This document shows, in pieces, positions 14,201 through 25,200 of a DNA stretch of 64,000 nt. The notes under the pieces are model-generated. The model saw only the letters and a program-made list of their open reading frames with translations. It was not told the DNA's origin and searched no databases. The position numbers and the translations under genes were made by a program. Source of the stretch: Cyclaneusma minus (Eukaryota > Ascomycota > Leotiomycetes > Marthamycetales > Marthamycetaceae). How positions within the stretch are numbered: the first letter of the stretch is position 1; every line of letters starts with the position of its first letter. Location: NCBI GenBank assembly GCA_037179335.1, contig JAKZHN010000016.1, forward strand, positions 496,001 to 560,000, given 5' to 3'.

Positions 14201-15622
14201 TGGAGATCTCCCTGATGCGTTTCATTGTCTGTAATACATTAGTCATTGCTTGTCTGTGCATACAGACACCGACTTACCGAGCGTGTCTCTATCAGAGTAC
14301 TTGTAATGCTGACAACTGATATCAAGAATATACAGATGGCATAGTAGTAGTATTCGTCAACGGACCACAAGATAAGACTGGCGATTTGGAAGACATAGAA
14401 TGGGTGGAAGGCCTAGAGCAGTTAGCGGCTGCGTATACAGTAACCTAGACGTCTACCGTACCTCATCCATCAACAGCTGTGGGACTGTCTTTTGCTCAAT
14501 GTCTATTATGTTGCGACCGAATACCACTTCCCTAATTTCTTTCTCATCACCATCGATACCTGTGCGTACCGATCTTACATCGGTCCATGCAGGATCTTTC
14601 CAGCTGTTGATAAGGACAAATTTATCCTTTAGTGGATGATAGGAGAAGCGAATATAGCGGTAGTCAAGGATCCTCAAGGTTTCGATGAGTGGATCATCAT
14701 CATAATCATCATCCGTCAAGGGGTAGTGTTTATCCGCAGTGCCAAACACGCTTGAAAGTGACCTGCCATATTCTCTGCAGGATACATCCTGGACAACGAG
14801 CTCTCCCCATTGATTCTTTATTGGGTCAGCCAGTCGGAAGAGATTCGAGGGAAATCAGATGTACGAACCTCGATTACCACCCAAGAGCAGTCGCTCAAAG
14901 AACAAGGAGCCCCTATGAGGCGAACCTGCCACTTGGGAAGCCAGCGGAGGAGGAGATACGCTAGCCCACCTGTCAAGACGCAAAGAGTAATATAAGCGGC
15001 AAATCCAATAGTCCGGGTTCGAAAACCAGCTACTACAATCGTAAGATCCTCGGTCTCGATGTAGATTTTCTGGCTGATCCTGCCGCCTCTTGCGAACGCG
15101 CTGATATCAGTCTTCGCGCTATCACTTCGGAGCAGGCGATCGTGGACTGAAGATCGTGAATAAGCTGAAGATCGTCGTCTCATCAGGTCCTCGTGCTCTC
15201 CGGCTTCCAGATCGACAGACTGGTCTTCAGAGGCGTCGCCGTCGCCGTCGTCGTCCTCGTCGTCGTCTAAGATAGCTTCATCCGAATGGAGGTCTTCGTC
15301 GTCGCTCTCCTGAAGGTAGGTAAAGCTCGCGACGGAATCGGCCCTGCTTCTTCGATGCGCGAATGAGGCTACACTGGTCGGTACACTCTCGGACATGGGC
15401 CCTGCGAACATCTGGATATATGTTAGCCCGGGCTTCGAGCTTTCAGAATACAGGACACGAAGAGTGTACCTCGTCCTGGGCCATCTCCACGTCGTCCATG
15501 AAGCTAGTTGTACTCATGTTGGAGTCTCGCCGGTACAAGGGTCTGCCATTGCGATGGCTGTTGGCAGTGGAACTGCTTCGTCTTTGGCGCTCATGGCCAG
15601 AGAACTCTCGTGGGTCGCTCAT
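11253..15622 (-). CDS. YPK9: P5B-type cation-transporting ATPase (YPK9/ATP13A2 family)
   Basis: Large polytopic P-type ATPase. P5B members sit in vacuolar or lysosomal membranes and human ATP13A2 exports polyamines. The 1336-aa model starts [13 protein letters not shown] and has seven introns: 15412-15469, 14816-14868, 14413-14461, 14229-14277, 14110-14161, 13927-13977 and 11543-11589. The first 170 residues are disordered, acidic and serine-rich. A first membrane segment follows ([18 protein letters not shown]). Then come the actuator TGES near residue 461, the P5B-diagnostic PPALP near 597 (P5A has PPELP), the phosphorylation site DKTGT near 640, and GDGANDC. The C-terminal membrane helices end in a basic tail. 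Nothing appears broken. It is divergent from NAP1 across a repeat-bearing region. Confidence 0.92.
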
Positions 15623-16895
15623 GGTAGTTTCGTGTCCTTATGTACACAGCATATGGTGGCCACTTCACGCGTCAACTATAAGCTTGCCTTTGGGAGGGAC
15701 AGCTTGGGCGGGCCAGCATGTTGCGCGCAAAGCACTCGTTCGAAGAAGGCGACGGCTCGATTTCCAGGCACAGTGAAGGCACACGAGGGTAGGAAATAGG
15801 TCGCACTTCGCAGGTACATGTGGTAAGAGTATCAGAAGGGCATAAAAATTCACTGCTTCGGCGTAGAGTTTGATACTCGCGTTATGAGGCTGCTTGGAGT
15901 GGGCTAGGTCGATGATAGCGCGACCAAGTTCGACGTTGCGGCTCCGGTGCAATTTCCATATCTGCGCTGGCCGGGGAGCAATCGAAGCTCTCCGACCCAG
16001 CGATGGCGAGACACCTCCAAGTACCCCCACGGACACCACCACCCCGCAAACGATTCAGATATTATACATGTATTCAGATACTCGAAGACAAGCCTGAGAT
16101 TAACTCGAGGTACAGTGAGAGGGAAAACAAATAATCAGGAGAATTCCCAATAACTAGGAATATTCCAGGTGCTTTGAAATATCCCAAGTGATTTGGAACA
16201 GTCCCAAGTGGAAGTACTAACTCCGAGTGATTGGGAATATTCACCCACTGTTCCTTAAATGGCCTTGGTAGTTGGAATACTTCAAATATTCAGAAACATC
16301 AGACGGTCCAAGTCATCGACTGCAAAGGCGAGGCTCCTAATCGCGTGAGCCACCTACATGTAGGGAAGACAGGTGTCCGTGGAGGCCTCGGGCAGTGTTG
16401 CCATCTGAACCAGGCCCAACTTGTTTTCTTTGTCGATTGAATCAAGTGGTCGAGCGCCTTTGTGCCTCGTGCTCTAGAGTAACTGCTGTCCACACCACTT
16501 CATGGCTGGGAATTCTTCTGGAAGATATCCTTCTTATGTTGGGTGATGAGGGCGAGCACGATTCGTCTGATATCGCAGAGCTTTGAGGCCCCCGCCGCTG
16601 TAAGATGATCTTGTCCCAGCCTGCTGAGCGAACAAGAAATGTCACCATAAGCCGTTCTGGCGGCATGGAGGGCTTCCCAATGCACATTAGCGGGAGCTTA
16701 GCGTCTGCTCAGTTAGCCGCGGAGTTTAGCGCGGAGGCGACCCCAGTTTCCAGAACACAGGAAATCTTCAATTTTCAACGCCTCAACCAAAGCGTCAACA
16801 GTCTCGCTCCGTTCTCATATTGCCCCCATCGTGCGACGACTGCTGCACACTGGTCACCACTTTTCCCACATCACCCACTGCACGACTTGGCAGAA
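15623..16895. promoter_or_regulatory. Divergent intergenic region, P5B ATPase / NAP1
   Basis: About 1.27 kb between the two start codons. The central part carries the 19-bp array annotated separately. The remaining sequence has no ORF with recognisable content and no clear TATA box. Confidence 0.4.
16125..16297. repeat. Intergenic array of 19-bp dyad-like units (array C)
   Basis: Units start at 16143, 16162, 16181, 16200 (19 bp each) and 16219 (20 bp), followed after a gap by two more near 16260-16297. Examples are ATTCCAGGTGCTTTGAAAT and ATCCCAAGTGATTTGGAAC. The block around 16150-16176 is nearly identical to the one around 3795-3821 in array B, including unit order. Confidence 0.75.
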
Positions 16896-18296
16896 ATGTC
16901 GGAGCCTATCCGTAACAAGAGATCTGATGGGGTCCCTACCGCCCCGTAAGTTCCCTCCCCCACCCCCAACAAGGCCCAGCTGGCCGTGCTGATCCTCTGC
17001 TGCCAGCACTCCCCAAAATACTCCTGCAAACAACGCCCCGATCTCCTCCCACGCACAGCAGCCTGGTGTCGCCAGCATCAGCGAGTCCGACGAGCTTGAC
17101 CGCGCTGCCGCCGCCTCCATCTTTGCGCAGAACCCCAAGCTGGTCCAGATGATTCAGGGCAAGTTGGGCTCCCTCGTGGGCCGCTCTTCCGGCTACATCG
17201 AGTCGCTGCCAGCTCCTGTCCGTCGCCGCGTGGCTGGTTTGAAGGGTGTGCAGAAGGAGCACTCCAAGCTCGAGGCTGAATTCCAGGAAGAGGTTCTCCA
17301 GCTCGAGAAGAAGTACTTCGCCAAGTTCTCTCCTCTCTACGAGAAGAGAGCCAAGATTGTCAACGGCGCTGCCGAGCCTTCCGAGGAGGATATCAAGATC
17401 GGTGAGGCCGAGTTGGAGGAGAACGACGAGAAGGACGAGGCTGCCACCGAGGCGCCCGCCGAGTCTGCTGAGAATGTTACCGGTATCCCCGAGTTCTGGC
17501 TTTCCGCAATGAAGAACCAGATCTCCCTCGCCGAGATGATCACCGATCGTGATGAGGCTGCTCTCAAGCATCTCACCGACATCCGTATGGAGTATCTCGA
17601 CAAGCCCGGCTTCAGCCTGATCTTCGAGTTCGCCGAGAACGAATTTTTCACCAACAAGACCATCAAGAAGACCTACTTCTACCAGAACGAGAGCGGCTAC
17701 GGTGGAGACTTCATCTACGATCACGCTGAGGGCGACGAAATCGAGTGGAAGGCTGGCAAAGACTTGACCATCCGTGTGGAGAGCAAGAAGCAGCGCAACA
17801 AGAGTAAGTGCACTCAGTGGCTTTCAGCGAATCGAAACATAATTTACTGACTCCCGTTCCTAGACACGAAGCAGACCCGAGTCGTCAAGAAGACTGTGCC
17901 GACTGAGTCTTTCTTCAACTTCTTCTCGCCTCCCAAGGTCCCCAGCGATGAGGATGAGGTCGACGCCGCTTCCGACATCGAAGAGCGCTTGGAGCTCGAC
18001 TACCAGCTCGGTGAGGACATCAAGGAGAAGCTCATTCCTCGCGCCATCGACTGGTTCACCGGAGAGGCTCTTCAATTTGAGGAGCTCGACGAAGATATGG
18101 ACGAGGGCGATTTCGAGGACGAAGACGATGAGGAGGACGACGATCTGAGTGATGACCGCGACGAGGATGACGAGTCTGAGGATGATGTAAGCTAGCCCTG
18201 GTCCCACGTCTGCTACATGGAGAGTGCTAACAACTGGTTTCTCAGGATGACAACACGAAGCCAAAGCAAGAGGCCGCTGAGTGCAAGCAGAGCTGA
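16896..18296 (+). CDS. NAP1: Nucleosome assembly protein NAP1
   Basis: Histone H2A-H2B chaperone that shuttles between cytoplasm and nucleus. The 406-aa model starts [12 protein letters not shown] and has introns 16946-17006, 17804-17863 and 18187-18245. The NAP fold spans about residues 60-340: the long dimerisation helix ([35 protein letters not shown]), [12 protein letters not shown], and TKQTRVVKK with [11 protein letters not shown] strongly acidic tail of D/E runs follows and spans the last intron. The protein ends CKQS, a CaaX-like box comparable to the prenylated CKQQ end of animal NAP1L1. Whether the fungal box is modified is unknown. Confidence 0.96.
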
Positions 18297-19300
18297 AGGC
18301 TGAGCGCAGCCCACTCGTTCTTCGCGACCGCGGGATGATTACGAAAATCCCCGCATGGGACTTTGTGTCAAGCATGAAGTAGCCATTTGCTCTGAGTGAA
18401 TGTGGTCCAAATTTTCAGATTGTCAGCCACAAAGAACCTCCACATGATGGTTTTCAAAGCATACTTGACTCCCCTGACCCCGAACCCTAAATAGTCTAAA
18501 CAGCTTCTGCTGTAGTCTGCACACCCTTTGATTGGGTCACTCGGCTCCTTTGTCACTAGGCGTTGCGTTGATGCTGCAGGCGAACATACGGGTTTTCCGT
18601 ACCTTGGCTTGTATTGTAGATGCAGGATGCTCAGCATAACTCAATACAGTCTTTCTTTCAGCATGACCCTAACTGTATGTGACATTTCTGTGCCCAAAAC
18701 GACACCAGCGGGAGAGTGATCAATCATATGCTCTGCCTCTGCCAGCTTCGCGGGTTTCATGTAACGGCACCATGCCATCACATGAAACTGGCTGGCTTCA
18801 TTAGTAGTAGACTCGAAGTATAAGGTACAAGGGATGATTTCAGAGCCTGATTATTGCTGAATGTTCTAGATGTCCTGTTTAAGTCAATTTTGTCCAAGTC
18901 TTCAAATGACGCATTAGAAGCCAGAAGCTCGCATCTTACGGCAAAGGCGGTGGATGGGCGGCCGAGATCGCTCCGGAGCAGCTTCACACGGCAGCAAGAG
19001 AAAAGGACATTTCGCAAATTATTGTTCAAACACAGAGAATATTGTGGATCGAGTGCATGGATTCGCAGCAGCAATGTCATGACTGGGTCGGTCCGTTTCC
19101 TACCAGTGGTTTGAATATTTAATGCCAAGACGAGACCCGATCGCTGCTTGGGGCGCTCAGGTTGACTAAAGCACAATAGGTACTGAGTCACCCATAAAAA
19201 TTGCACGGCGCGTGCAAGTCACCTTTGTCCGTTGCATAATAGAAGCTTTATCCCTTTCTGAACCTTTCTGGACATCTTGCACCCATTGACATCTCTTACC
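18297..19300. other. Intergenic, NAP1 3' flank to 3-PGDH promoter
   Basis: About 1.0 kb. A 142-codon open frame on the minus strand (18778-19206) has no recognisable domain and unremarkable composition, so I do not call it. The pyrimidine-rich stretch just before 19301 probably holds the start of transcription of the next gene. Confidence 0.35.
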
Positions 19301-21062
19301 ATGGCTGCCACCGCCAAAGATATCGCTGTCTCGCCCGAGAAGCTGGCACACGCTGTGTCCCACAGCCTGGGCCTTTCCACCTCACCCGCTGCAACTTTCC
19401 ATTCCCCGCCAACCGCCCGGAACGTCGCCGGCGCCCACCCCAAGCCCTTGAAGCCCTTTGATACCCAAGACGTGAAAATCCTGCTGCTGGAGAATGTCAA
19501 CCAGACCGGCCAGGACCTTCTCCGGAACCAGGGCTACCAGGTCGAGGCTTTGAAGACCTCTCTGCCCGAAGACGAGCTGATTGCCAAGATTCGGTGCGTC
19601 TCCCCGTGCAACTCTCTTTCGACATGTGACTAATATGCCATTTCCAGCGATGTCCACGTTATTGGAATCAGGTCGAAGACCAAACTGACGGCGAAGGTCT
19701 TGGGAGAAGCCAAGAATCTGATCGTTGTCGGTTGTTTCTGCATTGGAACAAACCAGGTTGACTTGGACTATGCCGCAAGACACGGAATTGCCGTTTTCAA
19801 CTCACCTTTCGCCAACTCGAGGAGTGTTGCTGAGTTGGTGATCGGTGAGCTTGTATGTCTTGCCCGTCAATTGGCCGACCGCTCAATGGAGCTGCATCGA
19901 GGCACCTGGAACAAGGTGAGCAACAAGTGCTGGGAAATTCGCGGCAAGACCCTTGGTATGTGTCACCACCCTTCTCTCTCTCCTGACTACTGACCCGTTC
20001 AGGTATTATCGGCTACGGACACATTGGATCGCAGCTTTCAGTGCTAGCAGAGGCCATGGGCATGTCGGTAATCTACTACGATGTTGTCAGCCTTATGGGG
20101 CTGGGAACAGCGAGACAGGTGCCTACACTGGAGGCTCTCCTGAATCAGGCCGATTTTGTCACTTTGCACGTTCCCGAGCTCCCGGAAACCACGAACATGA
20201 TCAGCAAAACGCAGTTTGATCAGATGAAGGAAGGAAGCTATCTGATCAATGCAAGCCGTGGAAGCGTCATTGACATCCCAGCCTTGATCAATGCCATGCG
20301 CATCGGCAAGATTGCCGGAGCAGCTTTAGATGTCTACCCGAGCGAGCCAGCGGCCAATGGCGACTACTTCACCAACGAGCTGAACCCCTGGGCCGAAGAT
20401 CTCCGCAGTCTCAAGAACTTGATTCTGACTCCACACATTGGTGGTAGCACCGAGGAAGCTCAACGGGCAATTGGAGTCGAAGGTAAGTCCAGGCCCGACT
20501 CGTCGTGCGACGATATCTGACTTCAGCGCTGCAGTGGGCGAAGCACTTATACGCTATGTCAACCAAGGTGTCACTCTCGGATCTGTAAACCTTCCAGAGG
20601 TCAACCTGCGATCTTTGACTCTTGATGAGCCAAACCACGCCAGAGTAAGTAAAACCCTCGGATGGACAAAACAGGGCTGACGGAGTTCAGGTTATCTACA
20701 TCCACCACAATGTTCCTGGTGTGCTACGCAGAGGTACGATGATCACATGTCTGTTGAAAGATTTCATGCTGATTTGAAACAGTCAACGAGATCCTAGGAG
20801 ACCACAATGTAGACAAGCAGATTACCGATAACAAGGGCGATGTGAGTCCTCCGCATCTGTGCAAAATGATTGCAAAGCTAACAATTTGGGCAGGTGGCCT
20901 ATCTGATGGCTGATATCAGCGACATCAAAAGATCTCAGATCAAGGAGATCTCCGACAGCCTTGAGGCACTCAGCTGTGAGTACTCTACTTCATCTGTCAA
21001 AATCGTTGGGCGGAACGCTAAACTCCTCTGTAGCTCGTATCATGACCCGCGTTTTGTACTAG
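19301..21062 (+). CDS. SER3: D-3-phosphoglycerate dehydrogenase (serine biosynthesis)
   Basis: Oxidises 3-phosphoglycerate with NAD+, the first step of the phosphorylated serine pathway in the cytosol. The 467-aa model has seven introns: 19594-19647, 19956-20002, 20483-20534, 20645-20690, 20734-20782, 20842-20893 and 20976-21033. Visible are an N-terminal extension of about 55 residues as in yeast Ser3/Ser33, the substrate domain (VIGIRSKTKLT, FNSPFANSRSVAEL), the Rossmann loop GIIGYGHIGSQ, NASRGSVIDIPAL with the catalytic arginine, ALDVYPSEP, and TPHIGGSTEEAQ with the catalytic histidine. A C-terminal ACT domain (VIYIHHNVPGVL) ends TRVLY, as in orthologues. The upstream in-frame TTG is not needed. 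The symbol follows yeast, which has two paralogues. Confidence 0.95.
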
Positions 21063-22278
21063 AGTATCGTATGATAGGATACTCGAGCAGGTATAGAAAG
21101 ACGAAGGCCGTCATTAAAACTAGTGGGTAGACTTAGAAGGAAAAAGGTGCATCAACTGGCGCAGGAGGCCTGCTTAGACCTTCGGGCTGGAAACAGTTTT
21201 CAACACTACTGGCCTTTCAACACTGTCTTGGCTATAATAGCGATAGATAGTCCATGGGGGCGGTACCTATGGCACGCAATGGAATATGCTCGAAGAAATC
21301 TTTCCTCCTAGGACGTATGCCTGGATGCTCTCAGTAGTATTTGTACTTTTTTGTATCCAAGATGCGAAGTTAACGTGACTGTCACTGACACAATGAGTGT
21401 GACTCCCCGTCTCAATTCTGAAATTTGTGTCTTAGAAAGAAGGTGGACTAGAATTTCAAAATCCAAGTAACTCGGAGAAGTCCCAGTAATTCAGGCAAAT
21501 CCAAATAATTCAAGGCTTCAAGCAACTCCAAGTAGGTCGGATGAATCCCATTGATTCATAGAAATCCTATTAGTCCAAGCAAATCCAATTAACTTGGAGA
21601 TATCTAATACATACATAATCGAGTGTGTCGGGTCCAGTCCACCCATGTATCGGGCAGCCGAAATAAAGTCCCGGTCGAAGGTCAGGGGTATGTACTGCTC
21701 TACAAAGGACAGGGCAGACGCCAAGACCATAGGAGCCCTACAAAGGTGTGGGCAAGCTTCTAAAGTGCGAAGAAGCTGTCAGGACTCTTATTAAAGCATC
21801 TGCCAGAGCTTGTTCTCATGTTGTAATTTCATAGCTCTTGCAGGTCCGCGGTAGCTTCAAACAGCACAGAAGCTTAATCGGGGGCCGTGCTTTTCTGACC
21901 GCTAGCGCTAGGGCGGGCTGGAACGGCGGTCCCTGAGATGCAGGGGCCATGAACTCCTATTGAAATATCCCACTGCACTCGCAACACCAGCCTCGTTGTC
22001 ACCACTGCTCCTCCGTGACTTCTCCTGCGCATGCCAGATACTGGTACCTGAATCTCCCCGCCAGTTGCACGACTCATGAGTTGTGCCTCACCCCGATAAA
22101 TCGCTGCTGCTGTGACGCACCCGTCAACAGCCAAGCCAGATCCAGCAGCCTCCTATCTCTTTATCCCACGCCTTCGGCACCCAATTCATGCGTCGCTGAA
22201 GCTCGCTGGTACACCGTACCCACAGCATCTTCACCCGGCCCTGCCACTTGCCCAAAACACAGACACACCGCCGCAGCG
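21063..22278. promoter_or_regulatory. Intergenic region upstream of the class V myosin gene
   Basis: About 1.2 kb. It holds the 19-bp array annotated at 21461-21610 and a C-rich stretch (22100-22278) leading into the myosin start. No gene is supported. Confidence 0.4.
21461..21610. repeat. Intergenic array of 19-bp dyad-like units (array D)
   Basis: Units start at 21461, 21480, 21499 (20 bp), 21519 (26 bp, irregular), 21545, 21564 and 21583. Examples are ATCCAAGTAACTCGGAGAA and ATCCAATTAACTTGGAGAT. This subtype resembles the array at 56028-56245 more than those at 3769 and 16125. Confidence 0.75.
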
Positions 22279-25200
22279 ATGGTGCAGAATTACGAGGTTG
22301 GCACGAAGGCCTGGCAGCCCGACCCCACGGAAGGATGGGTGGCCTCCGAGCTGGAATCCAGGACGGTGGACGGGGACAAGGTCAAGCTTGTCTTCGTCCT
22401 GGCAAGCGGCGAGGTGCGTTGTCCCATTCCGCACTTTGTCAAACATGCTAACATGGAGTCCCGTGTAGAAAAAGACAGTTGAAACCACTGTTGCTGCTCT
22501 CGATGACGCCAATAACTCGTCCCTCCCTCCTCTTATGAACCCGACCATGCTCGAAGCCAGTGATGACTTAACGAACTTGTCACACCTCAACGAGCCTGCA
22601 GGTATGATTGCTCTGCTCTTTGCCTGTCGCAGCGACTGACGATGGTCCTCTACAGTACTCCAGGCAATACGGTTACGATACTCACAGAAAGAAATCTACA
22701 CATACAGTGGAATTGTTCTGATAGCAGCAAATCCTTTTGCCCGTGTTGATTCCCTCTACGTTCCCGGAATGGTTCAGGTCTACGCTGGAAAACAACGAGT
22801 CACACAAGCCCCTCATTTGTTCGCTATTGCTGAGGAGGCCTTTGCGTAAGTGCTCTTGCCAGCCTTCGGGGTGTTCAGAACTGTGCTAATAGCTCGACAG
22901 GGACATGCTACGGAGCGGGAAAAACCAAACCGTTGTTGTTTCGGGCGAGTCAGGAGCTGGCAAGACGGTCAGCGCCAAATTCATCATGCGGTATTTCGCC
23001 ACGAGAGAATCGCCAGACCAACCCGGAAAGAGGACGAAGCGAGGTGGAGAATCAATGAGTGAGACAGAAGAGCAGATCTTGGCCACAAATCCTATCATGG
23101 AGGCATTTGGTAACGCAAAGACTACTCGTAACGACAACTCATCTAGGTTTGGAAAATACATTGAGATCATGTTCGACAAGACCACCAACATCATCGGAGC
23201 AAAGATCAGGACCTACTTGCTCGAGCGGTCAAGGCTCGTCTTCCAGCCCTTGAGGGAACGTAACTATCACATTTTCTACCAGCTTGTGGCTGGAGCTTCG
23301 GACTCTGAGCGCCAGAGCCTCCGGCTACTGCCCGTGGAACAGTTCGACTACCTGAACCAAGGCAGCTCGCCTTCCATAGATGGAGTCGATGATAAGGCCG
23401 AGTTTGAAGCAACCAAGAAGTCACTTACGACCATTGGCGTCAATGCTTCCCAACAAGCCGATATCTTCAAACTTCTGGCGGCGTTGCTACATCTTGGCAA
23501 CGTGAAGATCACCGCCTCCCGGACCGACTCTGTATTGGCAGGCGATGAGCCATCCCTGGAGATCGCTTGTGATTTTCTTGGCGTCGACCCCGTCGAGTTT
23601 GCCAAGTGGACCGTGAAGAAGCAGCTCATCACCAGGGGAGAGAAGATTACTTCGAATCTGACTCAACAACAGGCGATCGTGGTCCGAGACTCAGTGGCGA
23701 AATTCGTGTACTCCAGCATGTTCGACTGGCTCGTGGAGAGCATCAACCGAGGACTCGCCACCGATGAGGTCTTGAGCCGGGTCATATCGTTCATTGGCGT
23801 TCTGGATATCTACGGGTTCGAACACTTCGCCAAAAACTCCTTTGAACAATTCTGCATCAACTATGCGAACGAGAAACTACAGCAAGAGTTCAACGCTCAT
23901 GTCTTCAAGTTGGAGCAAGAGGAGTATTTGAGGGAGGAGATTGATTGGACCTTTATCGACTTCTCTGACAACCAGCCATGCATTGATCTGATTGAAGGGA
24001 AGCTGGGTATTCTCTCCCTGCTAGACGAAGAATCCAGACTTCCTATGGGATCTGACGAGCAATTTGTGACCAAACTACACCACAATTACGCGGCAGACAA
24101 GAACAAGTTCTACAAGAAGCCTCGCTTTGGCAAGTCAGCTTTCACCGTCTGTCACTATGCGGTCGACGTAACCTATGAGTCGGATGGCTTTATCGAGAAG
24201 AACCGTGACACTGTTCCTGACGAGCATATGGCTGTCCTCAAATCTTCATCGAATCAGTTCTTGGCGGAAGTGCTTGAGGCTGCATCTGCTCTCCGAGAAA
24301 AGGACTCGGCTGCTTCAACTTCCAGTGCTATGAAACCCGCGGCAGGGCGCAGAATAGGTGTCGCCGTGAACCGCAAGCCAACACTTGGTGGGATTTTCAA
24401 GTCTTCGCTGATTGAGCTCATGAGCACCATCAACAATACCGATGTACATTACATCCGATGTATCAAGCCTAACGAGGCCAAGGAAGCATGGAAGTTCGAG
24501 GGACCAATGGTTCTCAGCCAGCTACGGGCGTGTGGTGTGCTCGAGACCGTACGTATCAGTTGTGCCGGGTATCCCACACGCTGGACTTACGAGGAGTTTG
24601 CACTGCGCTATTACATGCTCGTGCCCTCATCTCAATGGACTTCTGAAATTCGCCAGATGGCGAATGCTATCCTCACGAAAGCATTTGGTTCTGGCAGTGA
24701 CAAGGGCTTGGACAAATACCAGCTTGGACTGACGAAAATCTTCTTCCGTGCTGGTATGCTAGCGTTCTTGGAGAATCTAAGAACCTCGAGACTTAACAAC
24801 TGCGCTACCATGATCCAGAAGAACCTGAAAGCCAAGTACTATCGTCGCAAGTACCTCGAGGCCCGCTCCGCCATTCTCGTCTTCCAAGCTCTTACGAGAG
24901 GTTACCTGGCCCGCAAGGTTGCACACGAAAACCGCAAGATCAAAGCTGCTACCACAATTCAACGAGTATGGCGAGGACAGAAGCAGCGCAAGAGCTTCAC
25001 CGCAATCCGCAACAACGTTATCCTAGCTCAAGCTGCGTCCAAGGGATTCTTGCGCCGACGAGAAATTGTGAATACTCGTCTCGGCAACGCTGCAGTGAAG
25101 ATCCAACGCGCATGGCGTTCTCGACAACAGATGCGTATCTTCCGAGACTACCGCCGTAAGGTTGTCATTGTACAGAGCTTGTGGAGAGGCATCAGGGCAC

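Noticed and set aside
15010..15030. GGGTTCGAAAACC resembles a tRNA T-arm
   Set aside because: It lies inside an exon of the P5B ATPase, and no acceptor, D or anticodon stem fits around it.
16936..17724. 262-codon minus-strand open frame
   Set aside because: Antisense shadow of NAP1; leucine- and valine-rich only because NAP1 uses GAG/AAG codons.
18778..19206. 142-codon minus-strand open frame between NAP1 and the 3-PGDH gene
   Set aside because: No domain, no splice continuation and no compositional difference from non-coding sequence.
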